A DNA stretch of 64,000 nucleotides from Prinsepia uniflora (taxonomy: Eukaryota > Streptophyta > Magnoliopsida > Rosales > Rosaceae): NCBI GenBank assembly GCA_032719365.1, contig CM064861.1, forward strand, positions 83,634,863-83,698,862, written 5' to 3'. Shown here piece by piece: positions 1 to 11,174 of the stretch. The notes under the pieces are model-generated. The model did not search any database. It worked only from the letters and a program-made list of their open reading frames with translations, and was not told the origin of the DNA. Made by a program: the position numbers and the translations under genes. How positions within the stretch are numbered: position 1 is the stretch's first letter; every line of letters begins with the position of its first letter.

Positions 1-1529
1 GTTCCTCGACGTCCTCGGGGATTCCCGATCGTGTCACAAGTCACCAAAACTAGTCACCAACACATCAACTAAGTTCCTCCTAATTTTCCCCACTTTTCCC
101 GAACTTCGAACGTAACTAACCGGGACCCTAAACTTTCAACCTCGTAGAACTAACCCGAAACAACGTCCGATTGTCCCGAAACCTATCCCAAAAGACTCGT
201 TACAACGATTAGACCAAAAACCTAGTTGACCACTTCCCCGGAAACCGCCGCACGCGCCCCCACGCGCCGCCCAAAGTGGCTGCGCGTGGGCTTCACGCGC
301 CGCCCAAAGTGGCTGCGCGTGGGCTTCACGCGCCAGCACACAGTCACTGTTCATCGTCTTCCTCGAGCAGCCACTGTGTTGGACCGGCGTGGCCAGTTCT
401 CCGCCGTCCGTCAACCATTTTTGTCCCTCTTTCCACCAGTAGCATCGTCCTCATCCTAGAAGTCCATTCCCCTACTCCAAACACAACATTCCTGCTTCTA
501 ACCCGTCGTCCCAAGCTCGAACCCGTAACCCACAAAACCCCTGTTTCTCAATCTGGCCACCCGTGCAACCCCCCATCAAGGCTTCACCACCAATAGGTTC
601 CTAGGGACCCACTGAATCGACTAGCACTCACCAACTACCTCGACTCGACCTCAGACTCCACGACTTAACGTCTGAAACAAAATAGAAAAACAGAGCAAAC
701 AAAGGAAGAAGAGAAATTACCTACTGGCCGTCCGCCACCGTGCTCGCCGCCGCGTTCTGCAGGGTTCACAGAGCCGTCCTAACCTTCCCTCGATCCTAAT
801 TGGATCAACAAGATCACTGATGCTTGCACCACACCCTCAACACTTCTCTGTTTTCCCACGAACTCATACCTCGCACACACAACCGTTTTGTCCACGAGTT
901 CCACTCAAAACTCACTCACCAAGTCTTAAACTCTCTCTACTCTCACCCCTCTCACTCACCAGAACACACACTCCCGGCCATCGATCGATTTATCACCCTC
1001 AGCTCAGTCTATGTTTCTCTCTTGTGCATGACTACACAAACACACACCCATTTAAAATCACACCGTGCAAACTTGTAAAAACCTCTAGTCCACTGCCACC
1101 TGTCACAATCCCATGGTCCCTAACTCAAAATATCCAAACACACACTGCACACTTGTCCTCATCAGATTGCACAATTCCCAATGTGCAAAAAGACCAAAAT
1201 ACCCTTGTGAGTCAAAATTACCATTTTGCCCTTTGCCGTTCTAGACCCCTATCTCGCCCGTCCAATGTCCGATGAAGGCATGCCGCCTGTCGTTGAACTC
1301 AGGACGACGAGATCTACCTAACGGTCCTCGATCTACGTGTAAAAACCTTGTCGTACGGAAAATCAACTTTTCCCCCTTCTTTAATCAAATTACGGTAATG
1401 CCCCCAACCTTCCGAACATCATAACTTCCTCCTCGGATGTCGGAATCGGGCGTGCCACCTGACCAACTAAACACCAAGTAACGTCGCTAATTACTTTACT
1501 AATCCCGACCCCCGGGACGGGTCGTTACA
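1..1529 (-). repeat. Partial Ty3/gypsy-type LTR, minus orientation, cut by window start
   Basis: The segment ends at 1529 with the reverse complement of TGTAACGACCCGTCCCG, the LTR start shared by several complete LTRs in this window. The body has the usual features of this family: a GCGCC-rich patch near 250-340, C/A-rich pyrimidine-biased sequence at 800-1200, and 'accaaaatacccttgtgagtc'-like text near the LTR start. The other end lies outside the window, so solo LTR and element end cannot be told apart. Short open frames at 136-600 and 820-1275 show no recognisable protein and are read as chance. Confidence 0.8.
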
Positions 1530-2100
1530 GCTCTGATTCCTGAGAATGTGTTGTGATGACTCGGACATCGAGTCTGGGGCTCCGATTCCTGAGAATGTGT
1601 TGTGATGACTCAGACATCGATTATAGGGCTCCGGTTCCCGAGTGAGGATGTGGTATGCCTACCGGTAGTGTAATTGATTGTATGATTGATGTTATGGCAT
1701 CGAGGATTGGTTAGTCGGTATGATTGGTTAATTGTTTTATGTATGGATCTATGTGATACTGGATATGGTTCGGATATGTGGTATTGATGTGATGGATTAA
1801 ATTGTCTATGATGTGTTGTTATCTCAGGCTTGAGTTGGTCGGTTGAGTAATGGTTGTTTTTTGGTTAAACAATTTACGATTGTTTCACGTGTTTCGAGCT
1901 TGTGATTTTCTTATATTCCACAGAGTTTTTATAACTTGTATCCATGCACAGGTTTCTAAAACGGAGGGTAAACCGTATATTTTCTAATATGTGTTTTCTA
2001 AAGTTTATTTTTCGTCCATTTTATATGGTTTTTACTTGCCCTCCAGGCCGTGACACGACGACGAGGACCGTTTAAGAGCAGAGGCATATACGCGTTTTGG
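1530..2100 (+). repeat. Fragment of a second, older LTR-like sequence
   Basis: This stretch reads like the 3' half of plus-strand LTRs elsewhere in the window. It has a 'cgtccattttatatgg' stretch followed by 'ccctccaggc' near 2041, as in the Tekay-type LTR around 45478-45520. It is directly abutted by the minus LTR ending at 1529, which probably inserted into it. No LTR end is visible at the right side, so the boundary near 2100 is approximate. Confidence 0.45.
1531..1640. repeat. 49-bp tandem repeat, two full copies and a partial third
   Basis: Copies begin at 1531, 1580 and 1629, each starting CTC(T/C)GATTCC or close to it and containing GAGAATGTGTTGTGATGACTC. The first two copies differ at only a few positions; the third is truncated. 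Confidence 0.85.
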
Positions 2101-3147
2101 TGTGTTTAGTATGAAAGTTCTGTATATATATTTTTGCATTATGAACTTATGCTATGTATATAACAAGATGCAGAAGTGTGTGCATCCCTCGTATTGGTGG
2201 ACAAGTATGTCGTGCTTGTACTTCTATTGGTGGACTCTACCTGTGATAGAATTGTGTTTTACAAAGAGTTCAAATCATGTATCTCTCTATTATTGTTCAA
2301 ACAGAAAGACAGGTGAGGTCGACATTTGATTATTTGACAAATCTGAAATGGTGGCTGTTTGTATATATTGATCACATACTTCGTGACACATGCATATATG
2401 CATTTCAATACAGAAAATAATTATATCTTGTATTATCCTTTTAATTCATCTAATTGTTTTTTTTTGTACATGTATCATAATTGGAATATTTAATTCTTAA
2501 AATCTTTATGTCAAGATCAACTATGTAAAAATCAAGAAAATTAGAAATCGTTTAATTATTTATATGTATCAAATAATTCAATAGTTTTAATAAAAAAATT
2601 AAAATCTTCATAACTAACCATATATTTAGTTGATATATATATATATTTAAATAATTTTTAATTTTGTTAATTTTTTTTTATAGAGATGATATTAACGTGA
2701 TAATTTAAAAATGGAATAATTCCAATTTTGATATAATATAAATAATTTAAGAAATTAAAATTAAAGAGAAATGGAATACAAAATTACAAATACTATCATT
2801 TCAATACGCACAGGCGAGCTGATGTAAACAAGGCGGCAACAAACACTGTGCTGCACGTGATGAAAGAGGCTTCAACCCTAGAAAAGTAAAAAGATGGAGG
2901 ATGATAAATCAGACCAGAACACAATTTCCACCGCACTATTATTTATTGACCTATTATGGAAAACAAACTCAATCCATCCATGACAAAGACCGCCTCAAAG
3001 GCAATCAATATTGACTTTGTTTGAGTTGTGGCTTGTGAGTGTGCAACCACCGTACTCGACATTACTTTTACAAATTGTTGTTTAATTAATTGATTGAATA
3101 AAGCATTTTAAGTGTTCTAATCTTATTGGACCAAATAAAAGCACCTC
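2101..3147. other. AT-rich 5' flank of the P450 gene, no gene seen
   Basis: No open frame with recognisable similarity. The stretch is strongly AT-rich from about 2430 to 2790, with TA dinucleotide runs near 2632-2645. It is the likely promoter region of the P450 at 3270; no cis element was identified with confidence. Confidence 0.5.
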
Positions 3148-3154
3148 ATAAATA
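3148..3154 (+). promoter_or_regulatory. Candidate TATA box of the P450 gene
   Basis: ATAAATA lies 116 bp upstream of the ATG, which would leave a leader of roughly 90 nt. A second weak candidate (TTAAATA) lies near 3206. Position and composition only; the transcription start was not observed. Confidence 0.3.
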
Positions 3155-3269
3155 CTCAAAATGTCATCCAATACTGGACAAGATTCCAATCTGAATACTA
3201 CGCTTAAATACCGGCCACATTATCTTCTTCTTATACTACACTGGTCACATTCAAACACACAAACCGGCC

Positions 3270-5927
3270 ATGGAAGACATCATATTGTACACATTCCTCT
3301 CCTTTATCATCCTACTCCTAACAATCAAAGTTTCCCTCCACATCAAACGACGTCACCTTCACCCCCCACCCAGTCCACCTTCTCTCCCAATCATCGGCCA
3401 TCTCCACCTCCTAAAATACCCAGTCCACCGAACCTTCCACCGCCTCTCCCAAAAATACGGGCCCATATTCTCCCTCTGGTTCGGCTCACGCCGGGTCGTC
3501 CTAATCTCATCCCCCTCCGCCGTACAAGAATGTTTCACCAAAAACGACATCATTTTAGCCAACCGTCCCCAGTTGCTTATAGGCAAACACATAGGCTACA
3601 ACTACACCGTCCTCTCAGTCGCCCCATACGGCGATCATTGGCGCAACCTCCGCCGCATTGGAGCCATCGAAATCTTCTCCTCCGCCCGGCTTAACACCTT
3701 CTCCGTCGTCCGAAAGGACGAAATCAAACACTTACTACAAAAACTTTCTCAAAACGCACGTGACAATTTTGCAAAGGTGGAGTTGAAGTCCATGTTCAAC
3801 ACGCTGACGTTTAACATCATAATGAGAATGGTGGCGGGAAAGAGGTACTACGGCGATGATGTGTCGGTTGACGAGGAGGAGGCGAGGCAGTTCAGGCAGA
3901 TTATGAAGGAGGCTTTTGCTCATGGCGGGCCGGCAAACCCTGCCGATTTTTTGCCGATCTTGAATTGGATCGGGAGTAATGCGTATGAGAAGAGGCTTAT
4001 GAAGTTGGGTAATAGGATTGATGAGTTTTTGCAACGCTTGATTGATGAGCATAGAAGAAGAAAGGGCAAAAATGGAACTTCAACAACGATCGATCATTTG
4101 CTTTCTCTCCAGCAGTCCCAACCCGACTATTATACTGATCAAATTATCAAGGGCTTTGTCCTGGTTAGTCCAAAATTTCTCTTTATAAAATTTCAATTTA
4201 ATTATCATGAAGTTTAGTTTTATGATGACAACAAAAAACTAATTAAAGTTGGTTTATATATTTCAGCTTTGGCTGAGATTTAAAATATAACTTGTGTCAA
4301 GGGCAATAGAATATTAGAATGTGACCTGACAGATGTGGCATACATATATATATGAGACAAAATATATCTCTTAATAATTCTCTAAACGAAATAAAATAAA
4401 ATATGAATCTAAAAATCAAATCAAACTAAATTTGATTTCGGTTCCATTTTAAATTTTCTATTATCAGAAAATTAGTCCGTAATGAGAAATTTATTATATT
4501 AATCTATATTTAATATTTGTGTCAATTTTTTTTATAATATTATATACATTGTTATCGATATTATACTTGGTCAGTAACTATCTTATACTTGCTCTTATGA
4601 CAATAGGGGGTAGGTTTCATGATTCATTGTGATACATATATGTGGCGTTAATAGAGAGTCTCGAAATTTTTTATTTACCAAAAAAATGAATAATAAAGGA
4701 TCCAAGTGTTTGTCAACCATAAACAATTTAAAATATATATATATATATAACTGATACTCTTCACTTATTTTTTATTATTACCCTTCACTAATTTATTGCA
4801 CTGTGCTAAGTCTTTAATTTTACGTAGGTTATTCAAAGTTTCCTCTCTTAAAATTATTGTATAATTACACAAAAGAATGTCACATTACAGTTGGATTAAG
4901 ATCATGTACATAGTTCATAAGATAATATTTGAATCTTATCTTGCTGTTAATTCCTCATATTATCTTTTCAATTTATTAAATTTTTTTTGTACATAACATA
5001 TAAACGGTATCCTCCATTCTCCAAATTATCATGTCATAGCCATGAAGATATTAATTTTTTCAAAAACAGATTATTTATTTGATACATATAAATATATAAA
5101 TTACTTCCAATTTTGTTGATTTTTTACTAAGATGATTTTGATATGATGATTTAGAGAATAATTAATGGTTCCGATTACGATCTATGTACAAAAAAAAATT
5201 TAATCAATCGAAAAGGGTAGTATGAGAGTAAAACATCAGAGTGAGATACAATTATTTTTCTAGTTCATATATCTTAACCTTATTGCCTTTTTCCTCCAAA
5301 ATTATTAACTCGAGTAATTTACAGGTGATATTATTAGCAGGCACTGATACATCGGCAGTGACACTAGAATGGGCAATGACCAATCTAATGAACAATCCGC
5401 ATGTGCTAAAAAAGGCAAAAGTTGAACTAGATTCTCAAGTTGGGAGAGAACACATACTCGAAGAACAAGATATCTCTAGACTACCCTACCTTCAAAGTAT
5501 TGTATCTGAAACCCTCCGACTCTACCTAGCAGCTCCAATGCTAGTACCACATTTCTCATCCGAGGATTGCACGATCGGAGGATTTGGCGTGCCAGGTGGA
5601 ACCATAGTATTGATCAATGCATGGGCAATACATAGAGACCCAAAACTATGGGATGATCCCGAGAAATTTATGCCAGAGAGATTTTTAAACGGTGGCGATA
5701 CGTCGCAGAAGCTCATGCCCTTTGGGATTGGAAGAAGGGCTTGCCCTGGAGCAGGATTGGCAGAGAGGGTGGTGAGCTTGACTTTGGGGTCATTGATCCA
5801 ATGCTTTGAATGGGAGAAAGTTAGTGATGATGAAATCGACATGACTGAAGGGCGAGGCGTTACTATGCCCAAAGTTGTGCCATTGGAAGTTATGTGTAAA
5901 GCACACCCCATTGTGAATAAGTTTTGA
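3270..5927 (+). CDS. Cytochrome P450, CYP81-family-like; exons 3270-4163 and 5325-5927
   Basis: Joining the two exons in phase 0 gives 498 residues, the normal length for plant A-type P450s. In order: N-terminal membrane anchor (about 5-25), proline hinge PPPSPPSLP (32-40), helix C WRNLRR (124-129), I-helix AGTDTS (303-308), ExxR as ETLR (360-363), PERF (415-418) and the haem loop FGIGRRACPG (431-440) with Cys438 as predicted haem ligand. The single intron after residue 298, just before the I-helix, and the 'IIKGFVL / VILLAGTDTS' junction are typical of CYP81. Members act at the ER with NADPH-P450 reductase and hydroxylate or form methylenedioxy bridges on isoflavonoids, lignans or related aromatics; substrate cannot be read here. 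One oddity: residues 364-369 read LYLAAP where LYPAAP is usual. No stop or frameshift; start is the first ATG before the anchor. Confidence 0.93.
4164..5324 (+). other. Intron of the P450 gene (1161 bp, phase 0)
   Basis: The donor GTTAGT follows codon 298 (CTG at 4161-4163). The acceptor is TAATTTACAG at 5315-5324, immediately before the exon 2 codons for VILLAGTDT. The intron is AT-rich with a short TA run near 4734-4750. Position and phase match the single conserved intron expected for CYP81 genes. No inserted element was recognised in it. Confidence 0.9.
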
Positions 5928-6420
5928 TTTCTTGATCTAAAATTACATATCAGGAATTGTATCCGCAAATTAGGAATGTTGTAATGTTAAAACTAATGTA
6001 TTGTTTGGATGTAATAATAATTGTATCATTTTCTATAGGAAAAGGTGCCTGTTAGAAATATTATATCTGCTTTGAAAAGTTGTATACCTTAAAACAGTTG
6101 TATCTTGATCTATGACTATAAATCTACAATTGTATCAGCAAATTAGGAATATTGTAATTTTTTGAAATATTAGTACGTAATTTTTCTTCAAATACAATCT
6201 TTGTTTACTTTAAACTATTTTAGAGTATGGAATTCAACTTTTTAAGCATATATAAGGGAAACTCAATTAAGCTAATTAAATGATTACTTCGATCCCCGTC
6301 TCCAAATACATAGTATATTTTTGCCATCTTATGCAAATTACTTGTTCTTAATTTCGTTATTGGGAAATTAGATTGTACCATTAATCACAATTTTTTTTTA
6401 TCAAAAGAGATATTATTGTA
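5928..6420 (+). other. 3' flank/UTR of the P450 with a 35-bp direct repeat
   Basis: AT-rich sequence after the stop. 'ttgtatc-gcaaattaggaat-ttgtaat' occurs twice, at about 5957-5986 and 6131-6158. Several AATAAT/AATAAA-like signals are present (for example near 6013), but none can be singled out as the polyadenylation site. Confidence 0.5.
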
Positions 6421-6841
6421 TATTATAATAAATGGTACAATTATACTTTCAAAATCAAGTTATGACAGTAAGATTCACAAGTCAAAATAACAATACTAGC
6501 ACAAACAAAGTCACACTAACAACTAACAAGCTCATATCACTAATATTATGCAAAATTACAAATCAAACTTATAAAACTCAAAACAACCAAGCCCCTAATA
6601 GTGTTTATAATCCTGAACAAACTATTTTCATGAAAAGAAACAGTTATCATCGTCAAACTCATCATATATAATCTTGAAGAACTTGAAGAGCATGGCAGAT
6701 CTGAGGAAAACTTGATATCCAATGATCCAATTGCGTATAAAAGCAAATAAAGGACAAAAAATCCAAGATTAGGCATAGTTTGAAATATCGAACATATCGC
6801 CCGACATATCGGCAATATGTAGGAATTTTTAGTAGCTGACA
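6421..6841. other. No gene recognised
   Basis: AT-rich intergenic DNA. Short open frames here have no recognisable motif. At about 6786-6830 GATATCG-like words begin, which belong to the repeat described next. Confidence 0.4.
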
Positions 6842-7279
6842 CTCATGGTTGAAAATGTCGCCAATATCGGCGATATATCGGTCGATATATCGCATTTTCT
6901 GGCGACCGACAACTAAGAAAGGGGTGAAGCAAAATCTTCCCCCAAAATTGGCGATATCGAACAATATCGGCGAATATTGTCGCCGCCAATAATCGACGAT
7001 ATTGTTCGACATCTCTGATTTTGGCCCGAAAGACCCAAACCATTGAACAATTGACTAATATTTGAAACCATGGCACCAAAATCAATCGAACAAAAGAAAA
7101 AGCTTTAACAGAAACATGAACATGTAGATACACGGATTGAATAGAGAAATTGGCCCACAATCGATTCAATTTCAATCATACAAACACACAAGAATTCAAA
7201 CATTCAAAAAGAATAATGATTCATAGGTCACGGACGAACAATTTGGGAAGGAAACAAAAAACACGAATTGACTTTAAAC

Positions 7280-7456
7280 TCACGGACTCACCACCTTCGT
7301 TTTCGAACCCAATCGTGATCTGTCGACGGCCGGAAGCACAAAACCATTCGAACCCTCCTTCTGTTTCGGTTCTCCGCTTCTCTCAGCCGCGTACTCAGCT
7401 ATTGCCCACTCCACTGACGACGACTCGACCCTCGACGGCCGCTCCACCCATCTCAT
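7280..7456 (-). other. Exon-like open frame, 58 codons, possible captured gene fragment
   Basis: On the minus strand an ATG at 7456 opens a frame beginning MRWVERPSRVESSSVEWAIA. It is GC-rich, charged and codon-like, and runs into GGTGGTGAGT near 7290, a good splice-donor sequence, before stopping. It sits inside the GATATCG repeat unit, so it could be a transduplicated first exon. The family is not recognised. No downstream exon was found on the minus side towards 6842. It may also be chance. Confidence 0.2.
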
Positions 7457-8021
7457 CACCTCGCGCTGTCTCGCCGCCCTCACGGTTCACTTTCGCCGCC
7501 TCAGTCACCAGGGACGACACTAGGATGAAACGATGCGTTCTATGTTTCACTCATTTTTTTTTAACTTTTTTTAACCCCTTTATTTACATGATTAAAGTCT
7601 TCTTAAACATAAATTAGTATTTAAAAATTAATTATGCTTAAGCATATATTAGTAAGTAAATTTTAAACATGGTATATATATTTAGCGGTTAAGCCTTGAC
7701 CTTTTTTTACCATATATTACCGAATATCAAAAAAAGGTTAAGCCTTAAATATTTTTTTTTTATCAAAATTCCAAATTTATTATTCACCTCAATATATTTT
7801 AGTAATATATGTTTTAGTATAAAATATGACTTAGCTCATATATTTGGTAATATATGTTTTAATTTAGAATATATGTTTTATTTTAGAATATATGTTTTAT
7901 TTTAATGTAAAAAATAGCTTAACTCACATATTTGGTAATATATGTTTTAATTTAGAATATATATTTTAATTCAGGGATATATGTTTTAATTGAAATATTT
8001 TAAATAACATAATTATAATTT

Positions 8022-8097
8022 AAAACTATTATTATTATTATTTTAATAATAATAATTTTAATAATAATAATAATAATAATAATAATTATTATTATTT
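8022..8097. repeat. (ATT)n/(AAT)n self-complementary microsatellite
   Basis: Runs of ATT are followed by AAT and then ATT again, so the tract can fold on itself. Pure composition signal. Confidence 0.9.
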
Positions 8098-8114
8098 GTC
8101 ATTATCAAAATCTA

Positions 8115-8450
8115 ATTCTTAGTGCAATATTATCAATAAAATTATGTTTTAATTTAAATTTATCTTTAAGATTTTATACTGTTAGTTATCGTCAGATCTA
8201 TATTTTATCATATGATTCATCATATATTTATTATATCAGAGTCATTTTATAGTTTTTATTAGTCCTATATAACTATCATTAAATACTTAAATTTTTTCCA
8301 AAATTTTATTCCAAATTTCCAACAATTTCCGTCATTTTTATTGACCATAAACGATATCGATATCGATATCAATACCGATATTTGAAGCTAAATATCCGTA
8401 AATTTGACTAGCGATATCTCCGTCGATATCGATATTTCAATCCTTGCTGA
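8115..8450 (+). repeat. Copy 1 of a ~320-bp dispersed direct repeat ending in GATATCG words
   Basis: Begins near 'cttagtgcaatattatcaat' and ends 'cgatatttcaatccttg'. It is about three-quarters identical by eye to 9555-9870 in the same orientation, including the shared words 'tcctatata' and 'ccgtaaatttgact'. Confidence 0.7.
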
Positions 8451-8804
8451 CTTAAACGATGGGCGAAGGAAATTTTCCCTCAAAATCATCGATTTCGTCT
8501 AATATCGAAGAATATCGTCGATGATTTTGGAGGAAAATTTCTAGCAATTACAAAAACTCAAAATCAGGGATGAATAGTATTGCTAGTAAACACCAAAATA
8601 AAAAACATTCACGGATTAACAGAAATTAGAAATCAGAAGCATCATCATTCTACATTTCCAGCTAAATTCAAAGACAAAATAATGTCCTCATTCACGGATG
8701 TACACAAATTCTTAAATTTGAGAGGAAAAAACTAAAATTGGACTACTAACCTACAAATTTGGACAAAACCCCTCATATTTGCAGGTAGAATTGGACTACT
8801 AACC

Positions 8805-9240
8805 TCAAGGATAAATTAAGGCAGAAGCATTACTCACCCCTGTATTCTCTTTCTCCCCTCCCTGCTCAATTATCACCCACACGATGCTGGCCATCCTCCT
8901 CTCACAAACGCAGTAGCAGCAGCAACAAACCAGAACCTCGACGACCTCACCTAATCGATGGAGGAGCAGCAGCCAACCAGTCAACGAAGTAGTAATAGCC
9001 AACCTCGACGACCTCACCTAGTCGACGACCTCACCCAGTCAACGGTCTTACCCAGGCGACGACCTCACCCAATCGACGGGCTCTCGGACCTCTATGTTTC
9101 TCTCTTTCTCAGACTCGAAGCGGTGATCGCCTCCTCCAGGTCCTTCTCGAGTCTCCCTTTCTCTGCCCGTTCTGGGTCTCTGCAGGCAGGCAAGGTTTTT
9201 TCACGATTTGAAATTTTCTAGATCGTTCTACATGATCTAG
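8805..9240. repeat. CGACGACCTCACC-type degenerate tandem repeat
   Basis: Between about 8935 and 9080 the word CGACGACCTCACC recurs at least four times with spacers such as TAGT, CAGT and CAAT. The repeat makes short proline/arginine-rich frames on the plus strand (8958-9221), which I do not consider a gene. The flank to 9240 is pyrimidine-rich. Confidence 0.6.
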
Positions 9241-9274
9241 TAATTATCTGCCTTTTTTTCGTTAATTACAAAAC

Positions 9275-9275
<1 letters not shown>

Positions 9276-9311
<36 letters not shown>

Positions 9312-9312
9312 T
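9276..9312. repeat. (TTA)n microsatellite
   Basis: About twelve uninterrupted TTA units. Confidence 0.95.
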
Positions 9313-9554
9313 TCAACGATACATTTCAATGAAAGTTATAGAGAAATTAGTTGGATAAATCTTAATTACCATGTCTATGAAGGAAGAGTAGGGAGCTCAA
9401 ATGAAATATATGAATACTATGTCCAATAATACATTTCCACTTGGTCAAGTAGCATTACTTGGAAAATTTTTGTTTCTTGGAAAATGGATCCCAATACGAT
9501 TTTCAATTTGGTAGATACTCTATTTGTTTTTAGGGAAATTCAATGAATAAAGTA

Positions 9555-9870
9555 TTCTTAGTGCGAAATTATCAATAAAATTATGTTTTCATTTAAAATT
9601 ATCTTTATGGTTTTATATATGTTAGTCATCATTCGACCATATTGTATCATATTATATATAATATATTTATTATATAAAAGTCATTTTATAATTTTTATTA
9701 GTCCTATATAATCATTAGTGAATACTTAAGTTTTTCCCAAAATTTTATTAAAAATTTTCAACTTTTAAACTAAAGTTCCATCATTTTTGTTGAGCGTAAA
9801 AGATATCGATATATCCGTAAATTTGACTATCAATATTTCCGTTTATATCGATATTTTCATTCTTGATTAC
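9555..9870 (+). repeat. Copy 2 of the ~320-bp dispersed direct repeat
   Basis: Same order of words as 8115-8450, ending 'tatcgatattttcattcttg'. The two copies are in direct orientation about 1.44 kb apart. Confidence 0.7.
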
Positions 9871-10331
9871 TACTGTAAAAAAAACAACGAGAGATATTAC
9901 GGCAAAACTGCTCCAACAAAAGGTAGAAGATTTGAGGAAAAAAGAAATTTTGAAGGAAGATTTTAAATAAGGAGATGAATTAAAAAAAAATACAAAATAA
10001 TATAATGAGAAACTCAAATCTGAGCATGGTTAAAACCAAAATAGGCACCACAAAAACACTGTTATTACAAATCCAAAAGAAAGAGAGCAAAAATGGTTGA
10101 GGGGAGGAGAGTCTCTCCTTTTCCCTCTTAGCTTGTTTTTTCTTTGGGACTAGCAGCCATTAATCTTAAATTTCTATGTATATTGTAGTCAAATTAACAA
10201 ACCTAAAGCATATTATTGACTTGTTAATTCATATGGCTCGAACATTTTCCTTGCAAGTTTGCAATAGTGTCAAATTGGACGTCGGGCAATCCCGTACGGC
10301 CTAATAAAAAATGATTTTATTAAATTAACCT
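9871..10331. other. No gene recognised
   Basis: AT-rich intergenic DNA with a purine-rich patch near 10075-10130. No coding or RNA signal seen. Confidence 0.4.
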
Positions 10332-10580
10332 AAACGTGCTCTACTAAGATTTCTTTAGGTTGGTGGATCAAAACACTAGAGTTGAGTTTGGCATACTTGC
10401 TATCTAACAAACAAAATAGAGGGTAGACAAAGTCACCATGTTTTATATTTTAACCTAACCAAAACTACTAGGATTTCTTTTGGTTGGTCCATCATGACAG
10501 TAGTAATGTTAATTTAAGTTTAGCATAGTAGCCATCTAACGAGCGAAAATATACAGATTAAGGGTAGGCGAAGTCACAAT
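10332..10580 (+). repeat. Imperfect ~120-bp tandem duplication
   Basis: 'ctactaagatttctttaggt' (about 10341) and 'ctactaggatttcttttggt' (about 10467) each begin a unit. Both units continue through 'agtttggcatac / agtttagcatag' and 'tatctaac / catctaac' to a shared 'gggtag-c-aagtcac'. Confidence 0.6.
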
Positions 10581-10945
10581 TTAGTGCCAAAGGTTTTCTC
10601 ATATGGTCATCAAGATAACCGAAAGAATTGATTAGTAAATATAGGTGTTGTTCTTATGAGAGTTTTCATTACAAATTTAAGTTATGGAAATGACAGGACT
10701 TGTATGAGAAATTTTTGAGAAACAACCACGAACTTGTGACTTTAATAAAAAAGAGGTTTAATTGTACATAACTTCCCCTCTTAAGATTCAATCAAAGAAG
10801 AAGTAGAAGAATGAGCGAAATAGAAAAGGGGGACACAGTTATTAAAACACTGGAAGGAGTGAATAAAATCAGAATTGAAAAGTAGTCAGATAAATCTGAG
10901 TAAAGGCTCGACTATTTCAATTTTATAAATCTAATTGTTGAAAAG

Positions 10946-11174
10946 CACTACAGGTCAGTTGCAACAGGTGGCTACTGTCGTTAAAGGTAGTAAAAGCGTC
11001 ACCGATAGCTTTGTATGCTTTACGACGGTCAAAATATTGTTGTAATAAAGCGCCGTTGCAATGTTTTACTAGCTTATTACGACGGTTCTAGCCATTGCCA
11101 AAGCATTTTACAACGCAATATTCTCCGTGACAATAATTTCAACGTTGCAGGTAAACTTAATTTTGGCTGTAGTT
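10946..11174. mobile_element. Small CACTA-like MITE
   Basis: Left end CACTACAGGTCAG; right end GGCTGTAGTT, whose complement AACTACAGCC matches the left end at 8 of 10 positions. The interior has recurring ACGACGG and CGTTGCA words, in keeping with CACTA subterminal repeats. No 3-bp target duplication is evident. About 230 bp, no coding capacity. Confidence 0.35.

Larger units (their letters stand above)
6842..8452. mobile_element. Candidate DNA-transposon-like unit with GATATCG-rich inverted ends
   Basis: The left end reads TGGTTGAAAATGTCGCCAAT, followed by multiple TATCGGCGATAT words (6847-7015). The right end reads CGATATCGATATTTCAATCC (about 8425-8445), so the outermost bases are inverted copies (GGTTGAAA versus TTTCAATCC). 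The interior holds a GC-richer patch (7280-7510) unlike its AT-rich surroundings. GCTGAC occurs just outside both ends, but no exact target duplication could be fixed. A Mutator-like or other TIR element is possible; the class is not established. Confidence 0.3.

Noticed and set aside
820..1275. 151-residue plus-strand frame
   Set aside because: Lies in the C/T-rich part of a minus LTR, biased composition, no motif.
3161..3694. 177-residue frame overlapping the P450
   Set aside because: Shadow of P450 exon 1 in another frame; low-complexity Pro/His/Ser composition.
8958..9221. 87-residue Arg/Ser-rich frame
   Set aside because: Produced by a degenerate CGACGACCTCACC tandem repeat; no domain.
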